DNA from: Acidobacteria bacterium RIFCSPLOWO2_02_FULL_65_29
Lineage (GTDB): Bacteria; Acidobacteriota; Vicinamibacteria; Vicinamibacterales; CAVVIG01
Assembly: GCA_001767435.1 (NCBI GenBank)
Contig: MEKT01000198.1
Location: 1-49,669 of the forward strand
Direction of reading: 5' to 3'
Length of the DNA: 49,669 bases
The first letter of the stretch is position 1. Each line of letters opens with the position of its first letter. The position numbers were made by a program, and so were the translations under genes. Below are positions 1-8,053 of this stretch, in pieces. The notes below the pieces were generated by a model that searched no databases, had not been told where the DNA came from, and saw only the letters and a list, made by a program, of their open reading frames with translations.

Positions 1-828
1 CAGTCGGCCATCTCGCGCCAGATCTCGCTGCTCGAAGACGAGCTCGGCGAGCCGCTCTTTCAGCGCGCCGGCCGCCGCGTGCGGATGACGCCGGCGGCCG
101 AGAGCCTCGTGAAGCTCGGCCAGCGCGTCTTCCAGGACGTGCGCGACACGGTTGGCGCGATCACCGATCGAACGCGCACGCTCAGAGGCATGCTCCGCCT
201 GGCCGGCGGCATGACCGTTTGTCTGTACGTCTTTCCGCCACTGTTGCGGCGCCTCAAGCGCGTTCACCCGCAGCTCGATATACGGCTGACCGTGGCAGTC
301 AAGGTCCGATCGGTCGAGGAAATTCGCGCCGGGCGCGTGGACGCCGGCCTGCTGACGCTGCCGGTCGAGGAATCGGATCTGGTGACGGTGCCCGTGCTGC
401 GGGAGGAGCTGCTCATCCTCACCATGCCCACGCATCCCTTCGCGAAGAAACGGAAGATTCAACCGTCGGAGCTTTCGGGCCTGCCGTTTGTCCTCTTCGA
501 GCCGGGCTCGGCCACGCGGCGTGTGATCGATTCGTTTTTCGTGACGGAAAAAGTCGAGCCGACGGTGGTGATGGAAACCGAGAACGTCGAGATCATCAAG
601 GCAATGGTCAAGACCGGCCTCGGCATCGGGATCGTGCCGTATCAGGCGATCGCGCGGGAAGTGCGCGCGGGACAGTTCTTCTGCGCGCGCGTCGAGGGTC
701 ACGAGCTCGTGCGTGAAACCGGATGGGTCTACGCGCGCGCCAACCGCGTGCCGCGCATGATTCAGGAGCTGCTGACGGCGTTCGATGCCGTCAAGGCCAG
801 GCTGCAACTGTCGCCGCGGCGGTTGTGA
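1..828 (+). CDS. LysR-family transcriptional regulator (5' partial)
   Basis: The reading frame is open from the first base, so the gene starts before the window; about 275 residues are visible. The first residues (QSAISRQISLLEDELGEPLF) are the recognition helix and start of the linker helix of a LysR winged helix-turn-helix. The rest is the periplasmic-binding-protein-like co-inducer domain, with the typical subdomain text GRVDAGLLTLP and a final GLGIGIVPYQAIA. Only roughly the first 20-25 residues are missing. LysR proteins usually control a divergent neighbour; that neighbour would lie upstream and is not visible, so the ligand and regulon are unknown. The gene is convergent with the sensor kinase on the minus strand, and a REP-like palindrome sits just after its stop. 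Confidence 0.93.
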   Translation, partial: QSAISRQISLLEDELGEPLFQRAGRRVRMTPAAESLVKLGQRVFQDVRDTVGAITDRTRTLRGMLRLAGGMTVCLYVFPPLLRRLKRVHPQLDIRLTVAVKVRSVEEIRAGRVDAGLLTLPVEESDLVTVPVLREELLILTMPTHPFAKKRKIQPSELSGLPFVLFEPGSATRRVIDSFFVTEKVEPTVVMETENVEIIKAMVKTGLGIGIVPYQAIAREVRAGQFFCARVEGHELVRETGWVYARANRVPRMIQELLTAFDAVKARLQLSPRRL

Positions 829-837
829 AGGCGCTTG

Positions 838-888
838 GCGCCGCCGTGTAGTCGTAGTGCAGGACTTCAGTCCTGCCTGCCGCGGCGC
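838..888. repeat. REP-like nested palindrome, copy 1
   Basis: The core is the perfect 18-bp inverted repeat GCAGGACTTCAGTCCTGC at 859-876. It is flanked by an outer pair of GC-rich arms, GCGCCGC (838-844) and GCGGCGC (882-888). The same core and arm layout recurs at 18858-18908. It lies between convergent genes (LysR and a sensor kinase), where a hairpin in either transcript could stall polymerase or protect 3' ends. There is no T-run, so it is not a classical intrinsic terminator. Confidence 0.75.
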
Positions 889-900
889 GCGTGCAGGTCC

Positions 901-930
901 GAGCCCCGAGTCCCTAGCCCCGAGTCCCGA
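901..930. repeat. Heptad array, GAGYCCC family
   Basis: About four tandem 7-bp units read on the plus strand as GAGCCCC, GAGTCCC, TAGCCCC and GAGTCCC. The sensor-kinase stop codon (914-916, minus strand) and its last few codons (residues IGTRG) lie inside the array, so the repeat supplies the end of the protein. The same unit family recurs in reverse complement at 35815-35838. Confidence 0.7.
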
Positions 931-2491
931 TTGTGAATTGAAACACCGTCCGTCCCGGTTGGCTCGTCACCGACACCCTGCCGCCGTGCCGTTCGACAAT
1001 CGCCTTGACGATGGACAATCCCAGGCCGCTGCCGCCCGACGCGCCCTGCGCGCGCGCCTGCTCGGTCTTGTAGAACCGATCGAAGACGTACGGCAGGTGC
1101 TGCGCGTCGATGCCCGGTCCCGCGTCCGTCACGCTGATCGTCACGCCTGATCGCTCGAGGCCGAAGGCGCCGGCCTCGCGGCGCGGGTGCGTCCTGAGCT
1201 CGATGTTGGTGCCTGACGGCGCGTACCGCAGCGCGTTGGCCGCCAGGTTCTGGAGCGCCTGCTCCAGGCGGTCGCGATCGCCGCGCACAACCTCGGCGCC
1301 TGGCTCGATCACGTCCGTGATGCCGACGCCGGCCTCGCGACACGCGTGCTCGTGCCTGGCTCGTACGCGCTCGAACAGCTGATCGACCGGCACGTCGCCG
1401 ATGGACAGGTCGCCGCCGCCGCCTTCGAGCCGCGCGAGATCCAACAGATCGCGGATGAGGCGCTCGAGCCGGGCCGTCTCGTCGCCGACGATGCCAAGGT
1501 ACCGCGCGCGGGTGGCCTCGTCGCCCACCAGTTCCGGCATCTTGAGCGTCTCGAGATACCCGCGCATCGCCGTCACCGGCGTGTTGAGCTCATGCGACAC
1601 ATCGGCGAGGAGCTGCCGGCGCGCGCGATCCGCCGCCGCGAGCGCGTCGGCCCGCGCCGCCAGGTCATCGGCCATCGCGTTGAACGCGCTCGCCACCGCC
1701 GCCACCTCGTCGCCGCCGCGCACCGGCGCGCGTGCGGACAGATCGCCGCCGCCCAGACGCCGTGCGGCGTTCTCGACGCCGCGCAGGCGTCGGCGCGCCG
1801 GTCCGAAGATCACCAGGGCCGCCACGAGCCCGCCGGCCACCAGGACGCCACCGGTCACGAGCGCGAAGGTGGGCGCGTAGCGCGACAGAAGGAAACTGAA
1901 TGGCGCGCGCGGCGGCACGACGACCACGCCGGCCACCTCATCGTTCAGCACGACGAACGCCGGACGCATCCGGAAGCCCGGGCCCGGGCCGAACCCGCGG
2001 CCGCCGGGCGTGGCACCGGGCCGAGGACCGGGGAAGGGACCGAGACGAGGCACGGTCCCGGAGTCCGGTCCAAGGCTCCCGCGGCCAGGCTCGGGGCCGC
2101 CCGGCGTCGCGCCAGGGCTGGCTCCCGGATCGAAGCCGCCGCGGCCGCGTCCGAAGCGGCCGCGGCCGAACCGATCGAAGCCGGGCGGCGGCCGCCGCTC
2201 GAGCATCGCGCGCGCCTGCGCGAGGAGCTCATCGGGAAGCTTTCCACCGTTCCCGGCCAGGCGCCCATCGGTCATCAGCACGAGAACGGGATGCGCGTCG
2301 CGACCGTACTCCTCGCCGACGAAGCGCGCCAGATCGAGCGCCGGCTCTCGCTCGAGCGCCGCCGAGATTTCCGCAGCCACTGTTTCGGCGAATCGTTCTG
2401 GAGGCTGTCCCGGCGCGGTCGGTCCCGTGCGCGACGCGACCCAGAGAAAGAGCAGCGCCTGCACAACGAGCATCGCCGCGAGGCACACCAT
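914..2491 (-). CDS. Membrane sensor histidine kinase (HAMP-HisKA-HATPase)
   Basis: Predicted inner-membrane two-component kinase of 525 residues. An N-terminal membrane segment (about 1-20) is followed by an extracytoplasmic loop that is strikingly Gly/Pro/Arg-rich (about 105-177, with [12 protein letters not shown]). A second membrane segment lies at about 205-230, then HAMP (about 235-288), HisKA with the phospho-acceptor in VSHELNTP (about 300) and the ATPase with N-box [11 protein letters not shown] and G-boxes DAGPGID and GSGLGLSI. No response regulator is adjacent, so the partner is unknown. The frame stays open upstream of the ATG, to a CTG at 2536 that overlaps the TGA of the DnaA-like gene (CTGA); starting there would add LTWYRSLFWRTALGF, a more usual kinase N-terminus. 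Translational coupling to that gene is likely. The C-terminus runs into a heptad array. Confidence 0.93.
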   Translation of the reverse strand: MVCLAAMLVVQALLFLWVASRTGPTAPGQPPERFAETVAAEISAALEREPALDLARFVGEEYGRDAHPVLVLMTDGRLAGNGGKLPDELLAQARAMLERRPPPGFDRFGRGRFGRGRGGFDPGASPGATPGGPEPGRGSLGPDSGTVPRLGPFPGPRPGATPGGRGFGPGPGFRMRPAFVVLNDEVAGVVVVPPRAPFSFLLSRYAPTFALVTGGVLVAGGLVAALVIFGPARRRLRGVENAARRLGGGDLSARAPVRGGDEVAAVASAFNAMADDLAARADALAAADRARRQLLADVSHELNTPVTAMRGYLETLKMPELVGDEATRARYLGIVGDETARLERLIRDLLDLARLEGGGGDLSIGDVPVDQLFERVRARHEHACREAGVGITDVIEPGAEVVRGDRDRLEQALQNLAANALRYAPSGTNIELRTHPRREAGAFGLERSGVTISVTDAGPGIDAQHLPYVFDRFYKTEQARAQGASGGSGLGLSIVKAIVERHGGRVSVTSQPGRTVFQFTIGTRG

Positions 2492-2532
2492 GAAGCCAAG
2501 CGCGGTTCGCCAGAAGAGGCTGCGGTACCAGG

Positions 2533-2823
2533 TCAGAGGTTTTCCTGCTCCTCCTCCTCCTCATCGCCGAAGCCGGCCACGATGAAGCGGATCATGGTAT
2601 CGGAGCGGTTGAGCGCCACGAGCGCGCGATCGATCTCGTCGCGATAATGGGTTTCGATGTGGCGGCGAATGGCCTCGGAACCGATCCAGACGTTGATCTG
2701 ATCGCCCGAGTCGCCGGCGTAACTGGTCGACCCAAACCACCGGCGGAAGTCTTCCGCGTCGAGCTCGGCCCGGACTTTCTCGAGCACGAGCTCCCAGCTG
2801 TTTTGATCGCCAGCACGTTCCAT
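2533..2823 (-). CDS. Stand-alone DnaA domain I-like protein
   Basis: This 96-residue protein resembles the N-terminal domain of the replication initiator DnaA. It keeps the W...L..V..EL....F..WF pattern at residues 9-30, then a strand-rich segment with INVWIGSEAIRRHI and YRDEIDRAL, as in DnaA domain I. The AAA+ and DNA-binding domains of DnaA are absent, and the protein ends in an acidic tail (DEEEEEQENL). In DnaA, domain I mediates self-association and contacts with helicase and regulators, so a free copy could act as a competitor or adaptor; that is inference. It is followed by the sensor kinase with a possible CTGA overlap. No Shine-Dalgarno sequence is visible before the ATG. Fold assignment is by eye. 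Confidence 0.75.
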   Translation of the reverse strand: MERAGDQNSWELVLEKVRAELDAEDFRRWFGSTSYAGDSGDQINVWIGSEAIRRHIETHYRDEIDRALVALNRSDTMIRFIVAGFGDEEEEEQENL

Positions 2824-2954
2824 GGAAATTTCAGAGTTCAGAGTTCAGAGCTCAGATTTGAAATGCCCGGTCCGCTGCCAGAAATCTGAAGTCTGCAATC
2901 CCACTCTCAACTCCAACTCTGAACTCTGAAGTCTGAAGTCTGAAGTCTGAAATT
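2824..2954. repeat. Heptad array forming a long imperfect hairpin (TCTGAAG / TCAGAGT)
   Basis: The whole spacer between the RRM stop (2955) and the DnaA-like start (2823) is low-complexity. The left part has units TCAGAGT and TCAGAGC; the right part has TCTGAAG repeated in register about four times. The two halves are approximately reverse complementary, and both ends carry GAAATTTCA, so the transcript could fold into one long imperfect hairpin. It directly abuts the RRM stop codon. Confidence 0.75.
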
Positions 2955-3566
2955 TCACTCTTCTGTCTCCTTGTCCTTGTCCTTGTCCTCTTCCTCTTTC
3001 GGCTTGCTCGTCGCGAAATCGTCGATGTCCGGCACGGCTTCATCCCCCGCGTCGGCATCGTCGAGCGTGAAGGAGCGCCCGGTGACTTTCATCGGGATGG
3101 GTCCGCGCGGGCGATCGGCGTCCTTCTTCTTGGCCTTCGAGCCAGGGCCACGCTGCGGTTTCGCGTCGGGCCCGAAGTTACGGTTGCGCGACGAGGGTGG
3201 CGCGGCAGGGTCGAAGGGCCGCTGGGCGCCGCCAAACGATCCCGGAGGACGCGGCGCGAAGCCGCCCGGACGCGGGCCCGAGAAGCCGCCCGGACGCGGG
3301 CCGCCGGGCCCGCGATCCTCACGCGCGCGCGCTTCGCTGACGGCGAGCGGCCGTCCGTTGAACGCCTGGCCGTTGAACTTCTGAATCGCCTGCTCAGCGT
3401 GTGAGCGCTCCAGGAACTCGACGAAGGCGAATCCGCGAGGCCGGCCCGTCTCGCGATCGACGGGCAGCACGACCTGCGACGGCGGGGCGACCGCGGCGAA
3501 GTAGGCGCGCAGCTCCGCGTCGGTTGTGGTGTACGACAGGTTGCCGACAAAGAGACGAACAGCCAA
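2955..3566 (-). CDS. RRM-domain RNA-binding protein with Gly/Pro/Arg-rich tail
   Basis: This is a 203-residue bacterial RNA-recognition-motif protein. Residues 1-80 form one RRM with RNP2 LFVGNL (5-10) and RNP1 RGFAFVEF (about 45-52). The rest is low-complexity: an RGG/PGG-like stretch (GGPRPGGFSGPRPGGF), a Lys-rich patch, then an acidic DKDKDKETEE end. Small RRM proteins bind single-stranded RNA and often affect mRNA stability or cold adaptation; the target here is unknown. The start is a TTG at 3566 preceded by AGGAGAG at about 8 nt, which decides the start. It is the first gene of a minus-strand run RRM, DnaA-like, sensor kinase. The disordered tail suggests multivalent RNA contacts (inference). 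Confidence 0.92.
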   Translation of the reverse strand: MAVRLFVGNLSYTTTDAELRAYFAAVAPPSQVVLPVDRETGRPRGFAFVEFLERSHAEQAIQKFNGQAFNGRPLAVSEARAREDRGPGGPRPGGFSGPRPGGFAPRPPGSFGGAQRPFDPAAPPSSRNRNFGPDAKPQRGPGSKAKKKDADRPRGPIPMKVTGRSFTLDDADAGDEAVPDIDDFATSKPKEEEDKDKDKETEE

Positions 3567-3685
3567 TCAACTCTCTCCTAGCTTGTGAGCAGTTTGCGGG
3601 AGACCGAGAGGAACGGTAGGGAACGCAAGCACACTCTGGCAGACTGGAATATTGGGTGGGAAAACCTTACCTGAAGTCGCCCGTT

Positions 3686-3706
3686 CCCGCAAGCGGGCGC
3701 TATAGT
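3686..3706 (+). promoter_or_regulatory. Possible promoter region of the M28 peptidase
   Basis: A -10-like TATAGT lies at 3701-3706, just after a small inverted repeat CCCGCAAGCGGG (3686-3697). No good -35 hexamer is visible at the usual spacing. The 190-nt spacer separates divergent genes and must hold both promoters. Confidence 0.3.
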
Positions 3707-3756
3707 AGGGCGTCAGCCGCTCGGGATCCCGCGCGCGGGGCGGCAGGAAGGGCCGG

Positions 3757-5415
3757 ATGATGAGGCGTCGGATCGGCGCGTGCGTGTTGGCGGGGCTTCT
3801 GGCAGGTCTGGCGCCCGTGGCGGGAGCCCCCGGCGCGGCCTCCATCAGCGTCGACGACCTGAAGACGTGGCTCACATACATCGCGTCGGACGAGCTGCAG
3901 GGCCGGGACACCTATTCGGCCGGGCTGGGCCTCGCGGCGGGCTACATCCAGGAGCATTTGCGCCGGTTCGGTGCGGAACCCGACGGTGATCCCGGCCAGT
4001 ACCTCCAGGCCGTGCGCGTCCTTGGCGTGAAGGCGACGAGCCGATCGTCGGTGACCGTCAAGGTCGGCACCGAGACACGGACGTTCAAGGACGGCGAGGG
4101 CGTGACGTTTCCGAGGAACGCCGGCGCGACGCGCACCTTCACGGTGGACCGCGTCGAGTTCGCCGGTTACGGACTGGACGTGCCGGCGGCGAACCACATG
4201 GACTACCGGGGCAAGGACGTCACGGATGCCGTGGTGATCTTTCTGGGTGCGTCGGGCCCGCGCGGCGTGGAGAGGTCCACCTACGGGCGTGTGTTCGCCG
4301 GCCGCAATCGCTACGCCACGGATCAGAAGCGGGCGGCCGCGAGCATCGGTCCCGAGGGGTCCGTGGCGGGTCGGGGCCGGGGCGCCGGCGCCGACAGAGG
4401 GCCGGGGCGAGGGCGTGGGGCGTCGACGCCCGATTTCACGACGGCCCAGCGGCTCGATCGACAGGCTGCGCCGAGCCTGACGGCGAGCGACGCGTTCTTC
4501 ACGTTCCTCTTCAGCAGATCGAACGCGAAGTACGAGGACCTCACCCGTATGGCCAAGGCGCGCGGCGCGCTGCCGTCGTTCAGGCTGGACGGCGTATCGA
4601 TCACGTTCGACATCGATGTGAGCTACGAGGTCGTCCGCACGCAGTTGACCCACAACGTGGTCGCCGTGATCGAGGGCGGCGATCCCCGCCTCAAGCACAC
4701 CTACGTGGCGTTTGGCGCTCACTACGACCACGTGGGCTATTCCGACGGACAGCCAGGCGGGCGGCCGCCGGGCCGCGTGGCGTCAGACGCCTCGGCCGAT
4801 CGCATCTGGAACGGGGCCGACGACGACGGGTCGGGAACCGTGGCGCTGATGGCGCTGGCGAAAGCGTTTGCCGAAGGGCCGCGGCCGAAGCGCTCGCTGC
4901 TCTTCGTCTGGCACGCCGGCGAGGAGCGCGGCCTGCTGGGATCGCGCTACTTCGCCGACTATCCCACGGTGCCGATGGAGAACATCGTGGCGCAGCTGAA
5001 CGTCGACATGATCGGGAGGAACCGCGACGACAAGCCGGAGGAATCGAACACGGTGTACCTCGTGGGGTCCGATCGCATCAGCAGCGAGCTGCACGAGATC
5101 AACCGCGAGGCGAATCGGGCGCTGGTCTCGCCGCTCACGCTCGACTACGAGATGAACGACCCGGCCGATCTCGAGCAACTCTACTACCGGAGCGATCACG
5201 ACAGCTACGCGGCCACCGGTATTCCCGTCATTTTCTTCACGAGCGGCCTTCACGCGGATTACCACGCGAACACCGACGAGGTGTCGAAAATCGAGTTCGA
5301 GAAGCTGGCGAGCATTACGCGGCTTGTGTACGAGACCGGCTGGCGCGTGGCGAACCTCGACCACGCCCCTGCGAGGGACAACAAGGGTCCGCGCGCCGGC
5401 AGGGAGACGCGGTGA
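3757..5415 (+). CDS. Secreted M28-family zinc aminopeptidase
   Basis: This is a 552-residue exported metallopeptidase. A signal peptide covers about residues 1-27 (cleavage near AGAPGAAS). The M28 catalytic domain lies at about 300-530 with the zinc and catalytic motifs in order: HYDHVGY (about 322), NGADDDGSGT (about 352), HAGEERG (about 385), NVDMIGRN (about 414) and the final histidine region in SGLHADYHANTDE (about 493). A Gly/Arg-rich low-complexity loop (GRGRGAGADRGPGRGRG) sits near residue 205 ahead of the catalytic domain. The family removes N-terminal amino acids from peptides outside the cytoplasm. The ATG at 3757 is preceded by GGAAGGG. The next gene is a second peptidase, suggesting a peptide-degradation unit. 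Confidence 0.94.
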   Translation: MMRRRIGACVLAGLLAGLAPVAGAPGAASISVDDLKTWLTYIASDELQGRDTYSAGLGLAAGYIQEHLRRFGAEPDGDPGQYLQAVRVLGVKATSRSSVTVKVGTETRTFKDGEGVTFPRNAGATRTFTVDRVEFAGYGLDVPAANHMDYRGKDVTDAVVIFLGASGPRGVERSTYGRVFAGRNRYATDQKRAAASIGPEGSVAGRGRGAGADRGPGRGRGASTPDFTTAQRLDRQAAPSLTASDAFFTFLFSRSNAKYEDLTRMAKARGALPSFRLDGVSITFDIDVSYEVVRTQLTHNVVAVIEGGDPRLKHTYVAFGAHYDHVGYSDGQPGGRPPGRVASDASADRIWNGADDDGSGTVALMALAKAFAEGPRPKRSLLFVWHAGEERGLLGSRYFADYPTVPMENIVAQLNVDMIGRNRDDKPEESNTVYLVGSDRISSELHEINREANRALVSPLTLDYEMNDPADLEQLYYRSDHDSYAATGIPVIFFTSGLHADYHANTDEVSKIEFEKLASITRLVYETGWRVANLDHAPARDNKGPRAGRETR

Positions 5416-5428
5416 AGGCCATTCGAAA

Positions 5429-5455
5429 CCACGAAGGCGCGAAGACACGAAGAAG
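5429..5455. repeat. Octad array, CACGAAG family
   Basis: Three 8-bp units (CCACGAAG, GCGCGAAG, ACACGAAG) and a partial fourth begin 13 nt after the M28 stop. The same unit occurs at 39372-39395, and a 7-bp version at 26573-26600. Confidence 0.65.
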
Positions 5456-5473
5456 TCTTGTCCGGGTGATCAC

Positions 5474-6604
5474 CTGACGATTCGTGGCTGTCGTGACGTC
5501 TTGGTTGTATGTGGCGCAGTCGCGGCTTGCGCGCTCGCGACACCGGCCGCGCAATCGAGGCCCCGTGCCCGCGATCTCGGCATCGCGCCTGGCGTCTACC
5601 CACCCGGCGCGCTCAACGCGATGACCGACGTCGCCGGCGTCCGCGTCGGTCACACGACCATCGTCCGCGGCGATGACGTGCGCACGGGCGTGACGGCGAT
5701 CCTGCCGCACGAAGGGAACCTCTTTCAGGACAAGGTCGCGGGCGCGGTCTTCGTGGGCAATGCGTTCGGCAAGCTGGCCGGATCCACGCAGGTGGAGGAG
5801 CTCGGCACGATCGAGACGCCAATCGTGCTCACCAACACGCTCGCTGTCGGCGTGGCCATCGACGCCGTCGTGCGGTACACGCTCACGCAGCCGGGGAACG
5901 AACAGGTGCGATCGGTCAACGCGCTGGTTGGCGAGACGAACGACGGCGGCCTGAACGACATTCGCGCGCTGCCGGTCACGACCGCCGACGTGGTCAATGC
6001 GATCCGCGGCGCGTCGGCGGGAGCCGTGCCGGAAGGCTCGGTCGGCGCGGGCACCGGCACGGTCTGCTTTGGCTGGAAATGTGGCATCGGGACTTCGTCG
6101 CGCCGCGTGCCGGCCGGGTACACCGTCGGCGTGCTCGCGCAGACCAACTTCGGCGGCAACCTGACGATTGGCGGCGCCCCGATGTGGCGGATGCTGCAGC
6201 CGCCGCGCGCCGGGGGCCGCGACGCGACGCCTGCGCCGGGCGACGGCTCGTGCATGATCGTCGTGGCCACCGACGCGCCCATCGACGCGCGAGACCTCGG
6301 CCGGCTAGCCGCGCGCGCCGTGTTCGGTCTGGCGCGGACCGGGTCGTCCTACAGCAACGGCAGCGGCGATTTCGCCATCGCGTTCTCGACCTCGCCCGAG
6401 ATGCGAAGCCGGTTCGGCGCCACCGGCGTGCGCACCCGGCAAATCCTGCCGCCCGACGCGATGTCCCCGCTCTTCGAGGCCGCGCTCGAGGCCACCGAAG
6501 AAGCCGTCTACAACTCGCTCTTACAGGCGACGAATGTGGAGTCGAAGTTCGGCCGAGCCGAGGCGATTCCCATCGACCGAGTCCGGCCGCTCATCGCTCG
6601 CTAA
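5474..6604 (+). CDS. P1-family (DmpA-like) peptidase, probably exported
   Basis: This matches the DmpA / L-aminopeptidase D-esterase family, N-terminal-nucleophile hydrolases that cleave themselves ahead of a catalytic serine. The family core is visible: ITDVAGVRVGH-like start (MTDVAGVRVGHTT), NALVGETNDGGLND, then the self-processing site in KCGIGTSSR (about residues 203-211), GYTVGVLAQTNFGG and a C-terminal FSTSPEMR. No ATG fits. I chose CTG at 5474, preceded by GGGTGAT, because it gives a sensible signal peptide (basic start, then VLVVCGAVAACALA). A TTG at 5501 is the alternative. The longer open frame back to 5324 runs through the upstream gene and the repeat and is not credible. The end at 6604 is firm. 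Confidence 0.85.
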   Translation: MTIRGCRDVLVVCGAVAACALATPAAQSRPRARDLGIAPGVYPPGALNAMTDVAGVRVGHTTIVRGDDVRTGVTAILPHEGNLFQDKVAGAVFVGNAFGKLAGSTQVEELGTIETPIVLTNTLAVGVAIDAVVRYTLTQPGNEQVRSVNALVGETNDGGLNDIRALPVTTADVVNAIRGASAGAVPEGSVGAGTGTVCFGWKCGIGTSSRRVPAGYTVGVLAQTNFGGNLTIGGAPMWRMLQPPRAGGRDATPAPGDGSCMIVVATDAPIDARDLGRLAARAVFGLARTGSSYSNGSGDFAIAFSTSPEMRSRFGATGVRTRQILPPDAMSPLFEAALEATEEAVYNSLLQATNVESKFGRAEAIPIDRVRPLIAR

Positions 6605-6686
6605 GGGTCCACCCTCGCGCCCAGTCGGGCGGGCGCCTCGACACCAAGATGTCCGCCTTATTCTGCGGATGGCCTAACGCGATAGA

Positions 6687-7859
6687 ATGGCAGGAACGTT
6701 ATTGACGCGCCCGCTCTTCATCATCTTCCTGACGATCTTCGTCAATCTCGTCGGGTTCGGCATCATCATCCCCCTGCTGCCGTTCTACGCGGAGACGTTC
6801 GGCGCCTCGCCGTTCGACATCGGCCTGCTCTTCGCGGTGTTTTCCCTCTGCCAGCTGTTTGCGGCGCCGGTGCTCGGCGACTGGTCCGATAGATATGGCC
6901 GCCGGCCCATCCTCGTGTTGAGTCTGGCCGGCACGGTCGTCAGCTTCGTCATGCTCGCGCTCGCTCAGAACGTCGCCATGCTCTTCCTGGCGCGGGCGGT
7001 CGACGGCTTGTCGGGCGGCAACATCTCCACCGCCCGCGCGTACGTGGCCGACGTGACCGAGCCGAGCGATCGCGCGCGCGCCTACGGGCTCATCGGCGCG
7101 GCGTTCGGCCTCGGGTTCATTCTGGGCCCGGCCCTGAGCGCCGTGCTGGCGACGATCAGTATCACGACGCCCATCTGGGCGGCGGCCGGACTCACGCTCG
7201 CCGCCACGGTGATGGCGTGGCTGTGGCTTCCTGAGACGGTGCATCGCGCGAATGCCGCAACGGGGCTGCCGTTCCGACATCTCGCGGCGATGCTCAAACG
7301 GCCGGGCCTTCGCCGAGTGCTCGCGATCGATTTCAGCTACTGGTTCGCCTTCGCCGTGTTTCAGACCACGTTCGCGCTCTTTGCGTCGAGGCGCTTCAAC
7401 TTCGACGCGTCGCAAACTGGCTACTTCTTCGCGGGGTTCGGCGTGCTCGGCGCCGTCGTGCAGGGCGTATTGATCAGGCCCATCGTGAGCCGGTTTGGCG
7501 ACAAGCGAACCTTCATGGTCGGACTGGTGTGCGGGGCCGTCGGGCTCGTGGCGACGACGCTCGCGCACTCGGTCACGCTGTTTGCGCTCTCGCTCGTGCC
7601 GCTCGCGCTGGGCATCGGCTTCGGACATCCAACGATGACGAGCCTCGTGAGCCGCGCGGCCCGAGGCGACGAGCAAGGCCGCGTGCAGGGCGCCGCGAGC
7701 GCGGTCGAAAGCCTCGGGCGGACGATCGGTCCGGTCTGGGGGAGCGCGTCGCTGCAGCGGTTTGGCGAAGGGATGCCGTACGTCACCGCCGCCGGACTGT
7801 TGGTGATCACACTCCTGCTGAGCATCGGATATCAGGTGACGGAGGCAGTCGACAACTAG
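6687..7859 (+). CDS. MFS drug-efflux transporter (TetA-like)
   Basis: This is a 390-residue major facilitator with about 12 membrane segments. The N-terminus (FVNLVGFGIIIPLLPFYAE) and motif A in loop 2-3 (GDWSDRYGRRP, about 66-76) are typical of the TetA / multidrug proton-antiporter branch. A motif C-like glycine/proline pattern lies in segment 5 (AFGLGFILGPALS). The substrate cannot be read from sequence. ATG 6687 has no clear ribosome site; a TTG at 6702 preceded by AGGAAC is an alternative start. No cognate TetR is adjacent. The stop is followed within 3 nt by a heptad array. Confidence 0.92.
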   Translation: MAGTLLTRPLFIIFLTIFVNLVGFGIIIPLLPFYAETFGASPFDIGLLFAVFSLCQLFAAPVLGDWSDRYGRRPILVLSLAGTVVSFVMLALAQNVAMLFLARAVDGLSGGNISTARAYVADVTEPSDRARAYGLIGAAFGLGFILGPALSAVLATISITTPIWAAAGLTLAATVMAWLWLPETVHRANAATGLPFRHLAAMLKRPGLRRVLAIDFSYWFAFAVFQTTFALFASRRFNFDASQTGYFFAGFGVLGAVVQGVLIRPIVSRFGDKRTFMVGLVCGAVGLVATTLAHSVTLFALSLVPLALGIGFGHPTMTSLVSRAARGDEQGRVQGAASAVESLGRTIGPVWGSASLQRFGEGMPYVTAAGLLVITLLLSIGYQVTEAVDN

Positions 7860-7862
7860 CAG

Positions 7863-7899
7863 TCAGCTCTCAGCTTTCAGCTCCCAGTCGTCAGCTCTC
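7863..7899. repeat. Heptad array, TCAGCTC family
   Basis: Five 7-bp units in register (TCAGCTC, TCAGCTT, TCAGCTC, CCAGTCG, TCAGCTC) start 3 nt after the MFS stop codon. There is no coding potential. Confidence 0.7.
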
Positions 7900-7930
7900 A
7901 CATTAACTACCGTTGAACGTCACGAGCGCG

Positions 7931-7957
7931 TTGCTCACGGCGCGGATGGCGTATACT
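7931..7957 (+). promoter_or_regulatory. Possible promoter of the cyclase-family gene
   Basis: A good -10 (TATACT, 7952-7957) has a weak TTGCTC at 7931-7936 upstream with a short 15-nt spacer. It lies about 100 nt before the ATG at 8054. Confidence 0.35.
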
Positions 7958-8053
7958 CCACGCGAACCTGAATCGATCTCTTTCTCTTGAAACCGGGGCA
8001 ACCGGCATCGGTCGTTCGCGCTTGCTTTGCAGCTGCGCAGCGTCGGAGGACAC

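Noticed and set aside
1346-2647. Long plus-strand open frame (433 codons) opposite the sensor kinase
   Set aside because: Arg/Ala-rich antisense shadow of a GC-rich gene; no domain, no ribosome site, and the kinase on the other strand has complete motifs.
5324-5473. Extended N-terminus of the P1 peptidase from TTG 5324
   Set aside because: It overlaps the M28 gene by about 90 nt, translates the octad array, and has no similarity to the family; the signal-peptide start near 5474 is better.
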